A stretch of 64,000 nucleotides of DNA from Pristimantibacillus sp052113225 (GTDB taxonomy: Bacteria > Bacillota > Bacilli > Paenibacillales > Paenibacillaceae): positions 186,001 through 250,000 of the forward strand of contig NZ_JBFRCT010000004.1 in NCBI RefSeq assembly GCF_052113225.1, read 5' to 3'. Each line of letters starts with the position of its first letter. Position 1 is the stretch's first letter. Made by a program: the position numbers and the translations under genes. The notes below the pieces were generated by a model that saw nothing but the letters and a program-made list of their open reading frames with translations, made no database searches and was not told where the DNA came from. Positions 52,953-61,761 of the stretch are shown in pieces.

Positions 52953-53927
52953 TTAACGAAGTGGAGAAAAGCCGTTAATCTCAGCCAGAATCGCGTCTGC
53001 ACGCACAAGAATATCAGAAGTTAATGTGAGATCTACTGCCTTCAAATTCTCCTCAATTTGTGAAGGACGACTAGAACCAATAATAGCCGAGCTCACTCCA
53101 GGCTGGCGCAGCACCCAAGCAAGCGCGAATTGCGACAGCGTCGCCCCGATTTCTCCTGCTAGCTGCTCCAGCTGCTGCACACAAGTCAATACATCTTCAC
53201 GCATGTAGCTGTTAATAACAAAATTCGTCTGTTTATTGGCTGCACGGCTGTCTGAAGGAGCAGCCTGACCTGGTTTGTATTTCCCCGTCAATACACCCTG
53301 CGCAAGTGGAGAGAACACAACCTGACCTAATCCTTCACGCTCACTTACCGGCAGTACTTCCTTCTCGATGTAACGCTCAATCATGTTGTAAATGGGCTGA
53401 TTTGACACAAGCGGACGAAGACCAAGCCGTTTACCGATTCCAACGGCATCCGTAATTTGAGCGCCTGACCATTCGCTAATACCCGCATATAGAATTTTAC
53501 CGGAAGCAACAAGATCATCTAAAGCACGCAGCGTTTCTTCGACAGGTGTTTCCGGATCATAACGATGGCATTGATACAAATCGATGTAATCGGTGCCAAG
53601 TCTCTTCAGACTTGCATCACATTGTTCGATAATGTGTTTGCGGGATAGCCCACGGTCATTGGGGCCTGCATCCATTGGGAAGTAAACTTTGGTTGCGAGC
53701 ACATAACTGCTGCGACGATAATCCCTTAATGTATCACCCATAACCTTCTCGGCTTCTCCACGGTTGTAGGCATTAGCCGTATCAAAGAAATTGATACCGC
53801 TCTCATAAGCAAGCCGAATACATTGTCCTGCCGTCTCTTTCTCCGTCGCATCTCCGTATGTGAGCCAGCTTCCTAATCCGATCTCACTTACTTTAAGACC
53901 GCTGTTCCCAAGTTTTCTATATTTCAT
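52953..53927 (-). CDS. Aldo/keto reductase
   Basis: NADPH-dependent oxidoreductase of 324 aa of the aldo/keto reductase superfamily (potassium-channel beta-subunit-like group). The catalytic tetrad is visible: Asp in FFDTANAYNRGEAEKVMG near residue 50, Tyr in the same block, Lys in VLATKVYFPMD near 80, His in YQCHRYDPETP near 120. The C-terminal SSAIIGSSRPSQIEENLKA binds the cofactor phosphate. It is divergent from an HxlR regulator, which probably controls it. Native substrate unknown. Confidence 0.92.
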   Translation of the reverse strand: MKYRKLGNSGLKVSEIGLGSWLTYGDATEKETAGQCIRLAYESGINFFDTANAYNRGEAEKVMGDTLRDYRRSSYVLATKVYFPMDAGPNDRGLSRKHIIEQCDASLKRLGTDYIDLYQCHRYDPETPVEETLRALDDLVASGKILYAGISEWSGAQITDAVGIGKRLGLRPLVSNQPIYNMIERYIEKEVLPVSEREGLGQVVFSPLAQGVLTGKYKPGQAAPSDSRAANKQTNFVINSYMREDVLTCVQQLEQLAGEIGATLSQFALAWVLRQPGVSSAIIGSSRPSQIEENLKAVDLTLTSDILVRADAILAEINGFSPLR

Positions 53928-54080
53928 AGTCTGTTATCCCCTCGCCTAGTGTCTTCCTTGGCTTAGTGTATGACAGTTCGTAACTTTTTTAAAGTAGTGA
54001 ATGTTTTTTCAATTTATTATTTCTAATATATATACTATACTAAATGTAGTTATAGATCGTTATGTAAGAAAGGGGCTTGA

Positions 54081-54419
54081 ATGATCATGCATGCTGATAA
54101 TTACATACCAAAAGAACCTGTCACCATTGAATGCAACATCGAGAAAACGCTGGACGTTATCGGAGGAAAATGGGCTTTCCTCGTGATCAGAGAACTGTTC
54201 TGCGGCACAAGAAGATTTGGCGAGCTGCAGCGTCTGATTCCGGCTGTTAGTCCACGAGCACTCACCAGCACGCTTCGCCATTTGGAGGAAAAAGGAGTGC
54301 TTGAGCGTCACGTATTTCCGACTGTTCCCGTTACTGTAGAATACACCCTAACACCTAAAGGCGAGGATCTTCACCATATCTTGAAGCAAATGAAGCTTTG
54401 GGCCGCAAAGTGGACCTAA
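54081..54419 (+). CDS. HxlR-family transcriptional regulator
   Basis: Winged-helix regulator of 112 aa. The HxlR core reads ECNIEKTLDVIGGKWAFLVI near residue 13, FGELQRLIPAVSPRALTSTL and VEYTLTPKGEDL. A Cys (Cys18) sits at the position that senses electrophiles in several HxlR proteins, so thiol-based sensing is possible. ATG at 54081 has AAAGGGG six bases upstream. Divergence from the aldo/keto reductase recalls HypR/YodB-type carbonyl-stress pairs (inference). Confidence 0.9.
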   Translation: MIMHADNYIPKEPVTIECNIEKTLDVIGGKWAFLVIRELFCGTRRFGELQRLIPAVSPRALTSTLRHLEEKGVLERHVFPTVPVTVEYTLTPKGEDLHHILKQMKLWAAKWT

Positions 54420-54847
54420 CAATTTTTGTATTTTCCTTGCTTTTTCTGGCTAATAGATATATACTAAAAAAGTTGTGTTATATTTAACCCCTGTATATCC
54501 CTCCAAAACAGAAAAATTCATGAGTTCCTCGAATAAGATTTTTCTTTTCTGTTAATTCCAAATCCTTACGTACAGTAAGAACTTTGATTCACACTGGCGC
54601 GGTCTAGGAGCCGCAAGGACGGAAGAGAGGCAGGGCTTTCGTTGTTTTAAAGTATGCTTACAAGCTGCTTTGTCCGTTACACAAAGCAACCCAAAGTATG
54701 CGCAAGATAATCATCTCACATTAATCTTGTTGCAATTAACAAGGGATATGAACCTGCGGTCAGTACTTACTGCCGCTGAGGTTAAATATACGTTACACAA
54801 ACCAACGGCACCCGATTTCTCGGGTGCCGTTATCCATGTTTATAGGT
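54420..54847. other. Intergenic region with a structured-looking GC patch
   Basis: 428 bases without a credible gene. AT-rich sequence gives way at about 54590-54650 to a GC-rich patch with GCGG-N8-CCGC, then GCTTTG-TCCGTTACA-CAAAGC. AAAGTATGC occurs on both sides. It does not match any riboswitch class I recognise. At 54804-54831 a hairpin (AACGGCACCCGA / TCGGGTGCCGTT) marks the end of the germination operon. Confidence 0.4.
54804..54831 (-). terminator. Hairpin after the gerAB-type gene
   Basis: AACGGCACCCGA-GAAA-TCGGGTGCCGTT on the minus strand, directly downstream of the stop. It is a stable stem but has only a weak T tail. Confidence 0.6.
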
Positions 54848-56143
54848 TTATGTCCTTCTCCCCATTGATTTTACAAACTCCCTCATACTGAAATACACAC
54901 ATACCAGCAGGAAGCAGACGAATAATATTGCACTTATCAGACCGTAATAACCGTGCTGATTGCCAACCGTGGCACCAGCAACAATAGCCGCTGCTCCCCC
55001 GGCCAGCATCAGCCATATCCCGATCCCCGAGCCGTTTACCTTGAGGTCAGCCGGCTGACTTTTTCTCTTCCTAATCCCTAGACCAATAAATAAGCCCGCA
55101 AGGAATATAAACTGAACACAAATCGAGATTGGCGTGATGCCAAACGCGTAAAACTGTGAAACTTCATCTGTGTTACTGAACGTTATAGATGCCAGGATGG
55201 TAAACACAATCCCTATCGGCAGATTAATAAAGTCGAACTTTTTTTGTTTCGTATAAGAAGCAATCCCCGTCAAAATAGCGATGTACAAAGCAGCAAATTT
55301 AATGAGGAGGATCGGAACATACAAGCTAATAAGAAATAAATCAATTCTATCCAAAAAGTCTGTTACATGAATCTGCTGAACGAGAATCCAGCCAATATAG
55401 ATGAGTCGTGTAGAAAGGATCGGGCTAACGACACTCACAACACAGAATAACCAGATGGTAAGCATAAGCGCGGAGTAGATAACACCTGTTTTCATCGCCA
55501 GATAAATATCACGCGGCTTTCTCACATGGTGAAGAAAAGCACCAAACACGATAAGATCCGTAAATGAGCCAATTGCTAAAAACCCTCCCTTTAACGGTTG
55601 AATAACACCACTACTAAGAGATGGCTGAAGCTTATTCAAATCAATTTCATTAAGCAGAAATATGGGAGTCAGCGTGTAAAACCCAATGAATAAGGTTATA
55701 AACACAACATTCGTCCTGAACAAATGCTCCATGGAGCCCCCTGCATAATAGGCTAGCAGCAGCATAGTCATCAGCAGGATGTAAATCTGCGGCGTTCGCA
55801 GCAAGATTGAAGAACTGAAGAAGTCACTATATATGCGCAGCTGTGTGATCAAGTCTATAGACAAATAGGCAATCAATACCCCATTAAACAATCCTCCAAA
55901 CCATTTACCCAAGGATTGCTGCATGATTTCATACATGTTTTTCTCCGGACTAATACGCACCAGTCTCCACATAATATAAGCCATTCCGATCCCATAGGGG
56001 ATCGAAAACAAATAGGCATACCATGCATCCTGTTGGGCCGCCATCGTTAACGCAGTTGGCATCGTATTCATATTAGAAGCAATAAGCAGCGATGCGACAA
56101 GCAGCGACATCTGCAGCGTGGTTACTTTCATACGATCTTGCAT
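54848..56143 (-). CDS. Spore germination receptor B subunit (GerAB/GerKB family)
   Basis: Membrane subunit of 431 aa of an endospore germinant receptor, an amino-acid-permease-like protein with about 10-11 predicted segments. The N-terminal SLLVASLLIASNMNTMPTAL and PYGIGMAYIMWRLVRI fit the GerAB group. The B subunit binds the germinant in the spore inner membrane. GGGGAG precedes the ATG. It is the last gene of the operon, after a small membrane protein. Confidence 0.92.
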   Translation of the reverse strand: MQDRMKVTTLQMSLLVASLLIASNMNTMPTALTMAAQQDAWYAYLFSIPYGIGMAYIMWRLVRISPEKNMYEIMQQSLGKWFGGLFNGVLIAYLSIDLITQLRIYSDFFSSSILLRTPQIYILLMTMLLLAYYAGGSMEHLFRTNVVFITLFIGFYTLTPIFLLNEIDLNKLQPSLSSGVIQPLKGGFLAIGSFTDLIVFGAFLHHVRKPRDIYLAMKTGVIYSALMLTIWLFCVVSVVSPILSTRLIYIGWILVQQIHVTDFLDRIDLFLISLYVPILLIKFAALYIAILTGIASYTKQKKFDFINLPIGIVFTILASITFSNTDEVSQFYAFGITPISICVQFIFLAGLFIGLGIRKRKSQPADLKVNGSGIGIWLMLAGGAAAIVAGATVGNQHGYYGLISAILFVCFLLVCVYFSMREFVKSMGRRT

Positions 56144-56153
56144 ATTAGCTCCC

Positions 56154-56378
56154 CTACCCTTTCATCAAATCATACATACTCATCACCATATTCCGCATGA
56201 CGGACATACTCATGATGGAGTATGCTTTATGTTTAATGCAGATGATGATCAATACAAGAATCAAGCCAACTATGGAGAAAAACATCATCTTGCTGGACGT
56301 ATTTTTCATGTTTTTCCATTTAACAACAGCGGTACCGATTAGGAGAACGATCACAAATACGATAAAACCGATATCCAT
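56154..56378 (-). CDS. Small membrane protein within the ger operon
   Basis: Protein of 74 aa with two predicted membrane segments (about 3-20 and 31-50) and a Met-rich C-terminus (SIMSMSVMRNMVMSMYDL). ATG at 56378 is one base after the gerAC-type stop, with AAGGA upstream, and it ends 10 bases before the gerAB-type gene, so co-expression is likely. It may be a GerD-like accessory or a fourth (D-type) receptor subunit, as seen beside some germinant receptors; this is inference. Confidence 0.75.
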   Translation of the reverse strand: MDIGFIVFVIVLLIGTAVVKWKNMKNTSSKMMFFSIVGLILVLIIICIKHKAYSIMSMSVMRNMVMSMYDLMKG

Positions 56379-56379
56379 C

Positions 56380-57564
56380 TTACTGATCCTTCCTTCCCAG
56401 GTTCTCACTGCTCATGCCTAGTCGGAACAAATTCGTTGTCGCTGTCACTTCAAATTCGGTCTCTTTGAAAATCGTCTCCCATTCTTTACGATATTCATTT
56501 GTCCATAACTGAGGGTAAGCTCGGTACGCATACAATCCAAACCCTATAGCATCACAATTGGTGCGTTGCATGTTCTCAATAGCGAGCTTAATATTATTAA
56601 CCACCTGTTGCTGAACCATTTGCTCAATCTGCCTGCGCTGCTTGTAGTCGTCGTAGTTCCGATCTAAATTACGATCCTCATTAATACTTGCCTTCACCAT
56701 CGAATGAATTCGGAAAGCCAACTTGCCATTCTTAAGAACAGGTTTGATTCTCACATCAGCTTCATTAATTGCTATAGTAAGGTAATTCCCTTCATCATTA
56801 AACGTCTCATCATATTTGCGGAATTGGCGATTCAGAAGTCTGAGCCCGATAGCTGCATTACCTTTAACGACACCTTTCATCTTGCCATTATGGGTCAACA
56901 CAAATCCTTCGATATTCACATCTTCCGCTTCCTGACCTTTAATTTTTGTCTTCACTTTCTCCACATAAGGAAAGAATGCATCATTTCCGACAGCAATAAT
57001 CTTGTTGATGACATCCTTTAAAGAAACCCGAACACTTGCGTCCGATTGAAGAAGCTCCCTCATGGACTCTGCCGAAAAACGCTCAAGACGGGTATCCGCG
57101 TTAAGAACATCCACCGCTTTCCCTTCAGTGATCGCGATAAACGCGGTTAACCGGTTCTCGGGTATGCGGGTTACGGCATCAATAATAGTAGATACACCAT
57201 CTTGTCTCGCCAATTCCTCCCCGATAACAATTACCCGACGATGCCCAAAGAACAAATGCCTTGGTAGGCGGTATTGGAGCTTTGAGACCGCTTCGCGAAC
57301 TGTTTTCCCAGTCTCTGTCTTAATCGCGAACGGCTTTTGCCCGCCAGAACCGCCGCCTCCGCCGGAGCCGGTGCCCCCCATATTCCCGGGCAGTGGGATA
57401 AGAACACTGACCCGAATGTTGTCGCCTTCTTTATCAATAGCGCTGGCCAGTACGAACGCCACATCATTAATCTCACGCCTATCCCAACAGCCCGACAGCA
57501 GGAGGAGCATGCCTAGAAGGACAATACCTATTAAAGAGTTGCGCAAAATTCTGATTATCTTCAT
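56380..57564 (-). CDS. Spore germination receptor C subunit (Ger(x)C lipoprotein)
   Basis: Lipoprotein of 394 aa: lipobox LSGC (Cys26) followed by the family hallmark WDRREINDVAFV. An uncommon Gly-rich insertion (residues about 60-72, GGTGSGGGGGSGG) precedes the second strand. FFGHRRVIVIGEELA near residue 105 is conserved. C subunits lie on the outer face of the inner spore membrane. It follows the A subunit by 24 bases. Confidence 0.93.
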   Translation of the reverse strand: MKIIRILRNSLIGIVLLGMLLLLSGCWDRREINDVAFVLASAIDKEGDNIRVSVLIPLPGNMGGTGSGGGGGSGGQKPFAIKTETGKTVREAVSKLQYRLPRHLFFGHRRVIVIGEELARQDGVSTIIDAVTRIPENRLTAFIAITEGKAVDVLNADTRLERFSAESMRELLQSDASVRVSLKDVINKIIAVGNDAFFPYVEKVKTKIKGQEAEDVNIEGFVLTHNGKMKGVVKGNAAIGLRLLNRQFRKYDETFNDEGNYLTIAINEADVRIKPVLKNGKLAFRIHSMVKASINEDRNLDRNYDDYKQRRQIEQMVQQQVVNNIKLAIENMQRTNCDAIGFGLYAYRAYPQLWTNEYRKEWETIFKETEFEVTATTNLFRLGMSSENLGRKDQ

Positions 57565-57588
57565 AGACAGGACTCTCCTCCTCTGTTG

Positions 57589-59127
57589 TTATTGCTGCGG
57601 ATCTTGGCGCCTGACATTATCCGTTCCCAAATATTTAGGCCGTTTCTTCATCTTCCACCATGGAGCACGTACCAGGACATCTTTCAAATCTGAAACATCA
57701 ACCGGTGTTACGGGTGCAAGATAAGGAACTCCAAATGTTGTGAGCTTCGCCAAATGACCCACAATAACCATCACACCAATCATAATGCCAAGCAGGCCAA
57801 AAACGGAGGCAAGCAGCATTAATGGAAAACGCAGCATCCGAATGGAGATAGCCGCGTTATAACGGGGAAGGGTAAAGGAAGCAATCCCCGTCATCGATAC
57901 GACAATAACCATTGCAGCTGACACGATCCCCGCCTGTACCGCGGCTTGTCCAACAACCAGTGCTCCCAAAATACTGACTGCTTGACCGACAGTTCGAGGG
58001 AGCCGGACGCCCGCTTCCCTCAAAGCTTCGAAGGCAATCTCCATAATGAGCGCCTCTACAACGGCTGGGAAAGGGATCGCTTCACGTGATGCTGCGATAC
58101 TAAGCAATAGGTTCGTTGGAATCATTTCTGGATGAAAAGTCGAAACCGCGATATATAATGCTGGGGACAGTAAGGCAACAAATAAGCTTGCCATTCTGAG
58201 CCACCTCAATAAAGTGGATACCATGAACCGCTCATAGTAATCTTCACTGGCCTGCAGCCACTGCCAGAAGCCAAAGGGAGCGATTAAGGCAAACGGCGTT
58301 CCATCGACCATTATCGCAATTCGTCCCTCTAATAAAGCGGCTGCAACCGTATCAGGTCGTTCTGTTGTCTGTACTTGAGGGAAAGGCGAGTAGCCTTGAT
58401 CCTGAATAAATTCTTCAATATATCCACTTTCCAGCACACCGTCGATCTTAATCCTGCTTAAACGCTTCTCAGCTTCTTCAACTAATTTCGGATTCACAAT
58501 TCCGGCCATATAGGCAAGGATGATGTTGGTATGTGTCTCTGTCCCAATCACAAAAGATTTCATCTTTAGCCGGGGAGACTTGATCTTACTCCTTACTAAT
58601 GAAGTATTTGTCCGAAGATGCTCATTAAAGCCTTCGCGTGGACCACGAACAACCGTCTCTGTTTCCGGCTCTGCAACGCTGCGGCGTATACCGCCCCGCA
58701 GCCCTAGACAAACTGCGTTATCCTGCCCGTCTACGAATAGAACACTGTCGCCTGACAAAAGGTTAGTTAAAAGCTCTTTATAGAACTGGATCTTTGAGGC
58801 TTGCGTAACCGGAAGTGTCTGCTCGGTAATCCGGTCTATGGTAAAAGCGTCACCTTTAAATATCATAAGCGCCTGTAATGCGGCATCAACGGCACTCGTC
58901 GTTACCAAGCCGTCAACGTAACACAGCATCGCTTTGGGGCCATTTTCGATATCAAATTCACGGAGGACGATATCCGAGCTGTCCTTAAACAGCTCTTCCA
59001 TGATTTTATTGTTTTCTTCGATGCTTGATCGGATTGGTACGTCCTTGAATTGATCAATGGCGTGATGATCCAATTGGCCTTCAGGCATACTTCTGGCTTT
59101 CGGTTTCGTCGGCACTATTGTCACCAC
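57589..59127 (-). CDS. Spore germination receptor A subunit (GerAA/GerKA family)
   Basis: Receptor subunit of 512 aa: a hydrophilic N-terminal domain (to about 300) with the family words VLFVDGQDNAV, TETVVRGPREGFNEHLRTN and RIKSPRL-like SKIKSPRLKMK, then five or so membrane segments (LLRWLRMASLFVALLSPALY, AFEALREAGVRLP, GQAVSILGALVVGQAAV). The start is uncertain: GTG at 59127, or GTG at 59115, which is better spaced from GGTGG. It is the first gene of the A-C-small-B operon. Confidence 0.92.
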   Translation of the reverse strand: MVTIVPTKPKARSMPEGQLDHHAIDQFKDVPIRSSIEENNKIMEELFKDSSDIVLREFDIENGPKAMLCYVDGLVTTSAVDAALQALMIFKGDAFTIDRITEQTLPVTQASKIQFYKELLTNLLSGDSVLFVDGQDNAVCLGLRGGIRRSVAEPETETVVRGPREGFNEHLRTNTSLVRSKIKSPRLKMKSFVIGTETHTNIILAYMAGIVNPKLVEEAEKRLSRIKIDGVLESGYIEEFIQDQGYSPFPQVQTTERPDTVAAALLEGRIAIMVDGTPFALIAPFGFWQWLQASEDYYERFMVSTLLRWLRMASLFVALLSPALYIAVSTFHPEMIPTNLLLSIAASREAIPFPAVVEALIMEIAFEALREAGVRLPRTVGQAVSILGALVVGQAAVQAGIVSAAMVIVVSMTGIASFTLPRYNAAISIRMLRFPLMLLASVFGLLGIMIGVMVIVGHLAKLTTFGVPYLAPVTPVDVSDLKDVLVRAPWWKMKKRPKYLGTDNVRRQDPQQ

Positions 59128-59243
59128 CGTTCATTATTATAGGTTATCATTTCCTAATTCGCCTAAATTATGAGGAGCGTTCTCTTCTGCATGATTCGCC
59201 CCTCAATGCGCCAACCTATTGTTTATGAAAGGAGGTTATTATC

Positions 59244-59387
59244 ATGACATCGCCAAAAAACCGCAGAGAAAACGCATGGAAGCAACGCAAGCATACGCAG
59301 CATCCGACACATGGCAAGGTGAAATCATTCGAGGAGTTAAGTAAAGAAGTTAGCCGTAATAATCCTAATAATGTAGAGATTTATTAA
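59244..59387 (+). CDS. Small basic protein, unknown
   Basis: A 47-residue frame with a perfect AAAGGAGG eight bases before the ATG. The N-terminal half is very basic (PKNRRENAWKQRKHTQH), the rest more acidic (FEELSKEVSRNN). The tight ribosome site and clean frame argue that it is translated. It is divergent from the ger operon. I did not recognise a family. Confidence 0.65.
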   Translation: MTSPKNRRENAWKQRKHTQHPTHGKVKSFEELSKEVSRNNPNNVEIY

Positions 59388-59437
59388 AGGTGAGTTGTTG
59401 CTGCGCGGAAGCTTTGTTAAGGTGAACAGCCGCTGCT

Positions 59438-59592
59438 CGAGCATAACGTCCTTCCGATCGCTGTTGCCCCCGAATTCCTTCGAATTATCCGCTTAGCGGA
59501 TGAAATTCAGGGTCAAAGGCGAACGCTAAAAGCTTTCTGAAAGAAAGCTACTTCGGAAGCATACGCTTTGTTTCTCCAGCACGTTATGCTCG
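59438..59592. repeat. MITE-like palindromic element
   Basis: Perfect 12-base terminal inverted repeats CGAGCATAACGT (59438-59449) and ACGTTATGCTCG (59581-59592) enclose about 130 bases with nested palindromes (ATCCGC-TTA-GCGGAT; AGCTTTC / GAAAGCT). It is non-coding. The segment CTTCGGAAGCATACGC (59551-59566) resembles the start of the E-type hairpin elements. Confidence 0.55.
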
Positions 59593-59629
59593 CTCCGCTC
59601 CCTCACCTTTCTTTTTTTGTAACCATGTA

Positions 59630-59657
59630 GGCAGTCAGATGACCCTGACTGCCTTTT
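59630..59657 (+). terminator. Terminator-like hairpin
   Basis: GGCAGTCAG-ATGACC-CTGACTGCC-TTTT. Confidence 0.65.
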
Positions 59658-59740
59658 GACTTGATTAATGCAAGGCTGGAATCAGCCTTACACAATGGCG
59701 ATCGGAAGAACATTTGAATGCGTAGTTTGCTGCTTTAGAC

Positions 59741-59783
59741 AAAAAAAGACCATCCAATCGGATGATCCGATTAAGATGGCCTT
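59741..59783 (-). terminator. Terminator of the third ABC importer operon
   Basis: AAGGCCATC / GATGGTCTT with a nested AATCGGAT / ATCCGATT, followed by a run of T on the minus strand. Confidence 0.75.
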
Positions 59784-59800
59784 GGTAAGAAACAGAGTGC

Positions 59801-60700
59801 TTATTCCTTTACACTACCTAGCTGCATACCAACCACGAAGTACTTTTGAAGGAATGGATACACAACCAAGATTGGTACGGACGCGACAATCGTGATTGCA
59901 GCGCGGATGGAGAGTGGTGTAACCATTGCTTTTGCAGCATTGGCATCGCCGTTCTGGAGCGCCGGGTTACTGTTCGAGTTCATCGACGAGGATAGAAGCT
60001 TCATCAGCTCATACTGAAGTGTGCTGAGTTCCTGCTTCGAAGAAGTGAACAGGAAGGTATCAAACCAGGAATTCCACTGTCCCACCGCCACGAACAACGC
60101 CACGGTTGCAAGCACAGGCTGGCAGAGCGGGAGAATAACCTGCATGAAGATGCGGAAGTCGCCTGCGCCATCAACTTTTGCCGATTCGATCAAGCTTTCA
60201 GACAGCGTACCAATATAAGTACGAATAACGATCATATTAAATGCGCTGACAAGACCAGGTACGATGTACACCATGAAGGTATTCAGCATATGAAGATCCT
60301 TGATCAGGAAGTAGTACGGGATTAGACCTGCGTTAAAGTACATCGTCATAACAATAATAATCGTAATCGCCTTGCGGAAAGCATATTCCTTTCGGCTGAC
60401 GGTATAAGCCAGCATCGTCGTCAAGAACAAGCTAAGCACCGTAGCTACTATCGTACGGGCAACCGAAATATAGAAAGCATTAAACACTGTCCCTGTAATA
60501 AATACCGCTTTATAGTTCTGGAGAGTCCAGATCCTCGGCCAAATATAAATACCGCCTCGAATCGTATCAAGCCCCGCATTAAAGGATACAGCGAGCGTAT
60601 TCAAGAAGGGATAGAGTGTGACTACGGCCAGAGCAATCATAATAATCGTGTTGACCGTACCGAATACTGCTGGCTCAAGCTGGACTGTTCTTTTTTTCAT
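59801..60700 (-). CDS. ABC sugar transporter permease (LplC/YtcP type)
   Basis: CUT1 permease of 299 aa with six predicted segments; the EAA loop is ESAKVDGAGDFRIFMQVI near residue 188 and the C-terminus is YFVVGMQLGSVKE. The ATG has AGGAGGG upstream, which is the end of hairpin element E4. It closes the operon binding protein-LplB-LplC. Substrate unknown. Confidence 0.92.
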   Translation of the reverse strand: MKKRTVQLEPAVFGTVNTIIMIALAVVTLYPFLNTLAVSFNAGLDTIRGGIYIWPRIWTLQNYKAVFITGTVFNAFYISVARTIVATVLSLFLTTMLAYTVSRKEYAFRKAITIIIVMTMYFNAGLIPYYFLIKDLHMLNTFMVYIVPGLVSAFNMIVIRTYIGTLSESLIESAKVDGAGDFRIFMQVILPLCQPVLATVALFVAVGQWNSWFDTFLFTSSKQELSTLQYELMKLLSSSMNSNSNPALQNGDANAAKAMVTPLSIRAAITIVASVPILVVYPFLQKYFVVGMQLGSVKE

Positions 60701-60712
60701 CGTTATCCCTCC

Positions 60713-60768
60713 TAAAAAGAAATAGCCTAGATCAGACTATATATGATGATTCTTGCATCGTAAGCATA
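60713..60768 (-). repeat. Intra-operonic hairpin/Shine-Dalgarno element, copy E4
   Basis: Minus strand: GCTTACGATGCAAGAAT, CATCATATATAGTCTG-ATCTAGGCTAT, TTCTTTTTAGGAGGG. The flanks match E1 and E3 closely, but the central stem is diverged. It lies between two permease genes of one operon. Confidence 0.8.
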
Positions 60769-60775
60769 AGCCTTT

Positions 60776-61738
60776 TCAAATAAGCCTCTCTTCGCCGAAT
60801 CGCTTCGCAATGGTGTTCGCCGCAAAGATTAAGGTAATACTGACAACTGTTTTGAATATACCTGCTGCCGTTGCCAGTGAATAATTGCTCTGCTTAAGGC
60901 CATATTTTAGAACGAAAATATCAATCGTCTCTGACCAGTCGACAACAACGCCGTTGCCAAGTAAATATTGCACCTCGAAGCCTGCTTCGAGAATCCAGCC
61001 CAAGTTCATAATGAGCAAAATAATAACGATAGACTTGATGCCCGGCAGCGTTATATACCACATCTTATGGTAACGGTTAGCCCCGTCAATCTCCGCTGCC
61101 TCATACAGCGATGGATCAATGGAAGTAATCGCCGCCAAATAGATGATTGCATTCCAACCGACTTCTTTCCATACATGCGAGGCGCCAACGATACCCCAGA
61201 AATATTTAGGCTCGCTAAGCCATAGGACCGGCTCGTGTATAAAGCCAAGCTTCATGAGTAGAATGTTTACGATACCGCCATCAACGGAAAGGGAACTCGC
61301 AACAATCCCCGTAACGATAATCCAAGATAGAAAATGCGGTAAATACGAGATTGTCTGAATTGAACGCTTGAACAGCTTGTTCTTCACTTCGTTCAACAGA
61401 ATCGCGAAAATAATTGCCGATACAAACCCCAGCACCATATTAATAGCGCTCATGCCAATCGTATTGCGAAGTACGCGCAGGAATCCGTCATCCGTAAACA
61501 AAAACTTGAACTGCTTTAATCCTACCCATTCCTGCTGAGCAAATGATTTGGCCGGTTTATAATTCTGAAAGGCCATCGTCCAGCCCCATATCGGGTAATA
61601 CGAGAAGAGCATGACATAAAGGACAACGGGCAGCGACATCCACATAAGCTGACCCTGGTTTCTGAAAAACTGGATTTTACGAGTTTTCCTCGGCTGGGCA
61701 GCAGCCGTCTGCGCTAATGTATCAACGGGTTTTGCCAT
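60776..61738 (-). CDS. ABC sugar transporter permease (LplB/YtaP type)
   Basis: CUT1 permease of 320 aa: a basic N-terminal tail, then six segments, with SLPVVLYVMLFSYYPIWG near residue 35 and the EAA loop YEAAEIDGANRYHKMWYI near 220. It ends IAKRFGEERLI. ATG at 61738 was chosen for GGAGG just upstream. A hairpin separates it from the binding-protein gene. Confidence 0.92.
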   Translation of the reverse strand: MAKPVDTLAQTAAAQPRKTRKIQFFRNQGQLMWMSLPVVLYVMLFSYYPIWGWTMAFQNYKPAKSFAQQEWVGLKQFKFLFTDDGFLRVLRNTIGMSAINMVLGFVSAIIFAILLNEVKNKLFKRSIQTISYLPHFLSWIIVTGIVASSLSVDGGIVNILLMKLGFIHEPVLWLSEPKYFWGIVGASHVWKEVGWNAIIYLAAITSIDPSLYEAAEIDGANRYHKMWYITLPGIKSIVIILLIMNLGWILEAGFEVQYLLGNGVVVDWSETIDIFVLKYGLKQSNYSLATAAGIFKTVVSITLIFAANTIAKRFGEERLI

Positions 61739-61761
61739 CTCTCTTCCTCCGCTCCATAGGT

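Noticed and set aside
53928..54080. Palindromic operator for the HxlR regulator
   Set aside because: AT-rich sequence gives several weak inverted repeats (for example around CTATAC and GTTATAG), none clearly better than chance.
54590..54660. Riboswitch
   Set aside because: Compared with the conserved cores I remember for c-di-GMP, c-di-AMP, TPP, cobalamin and guanidine classes; none fits, and the next gene downstream is convergent.
54670..54891. 73-codon plus-strand frame after the HxlR gene
   Set aside because: It crosses a terminator hairpin and the end of the gerAB-type gene and has no ribosome site or family features.
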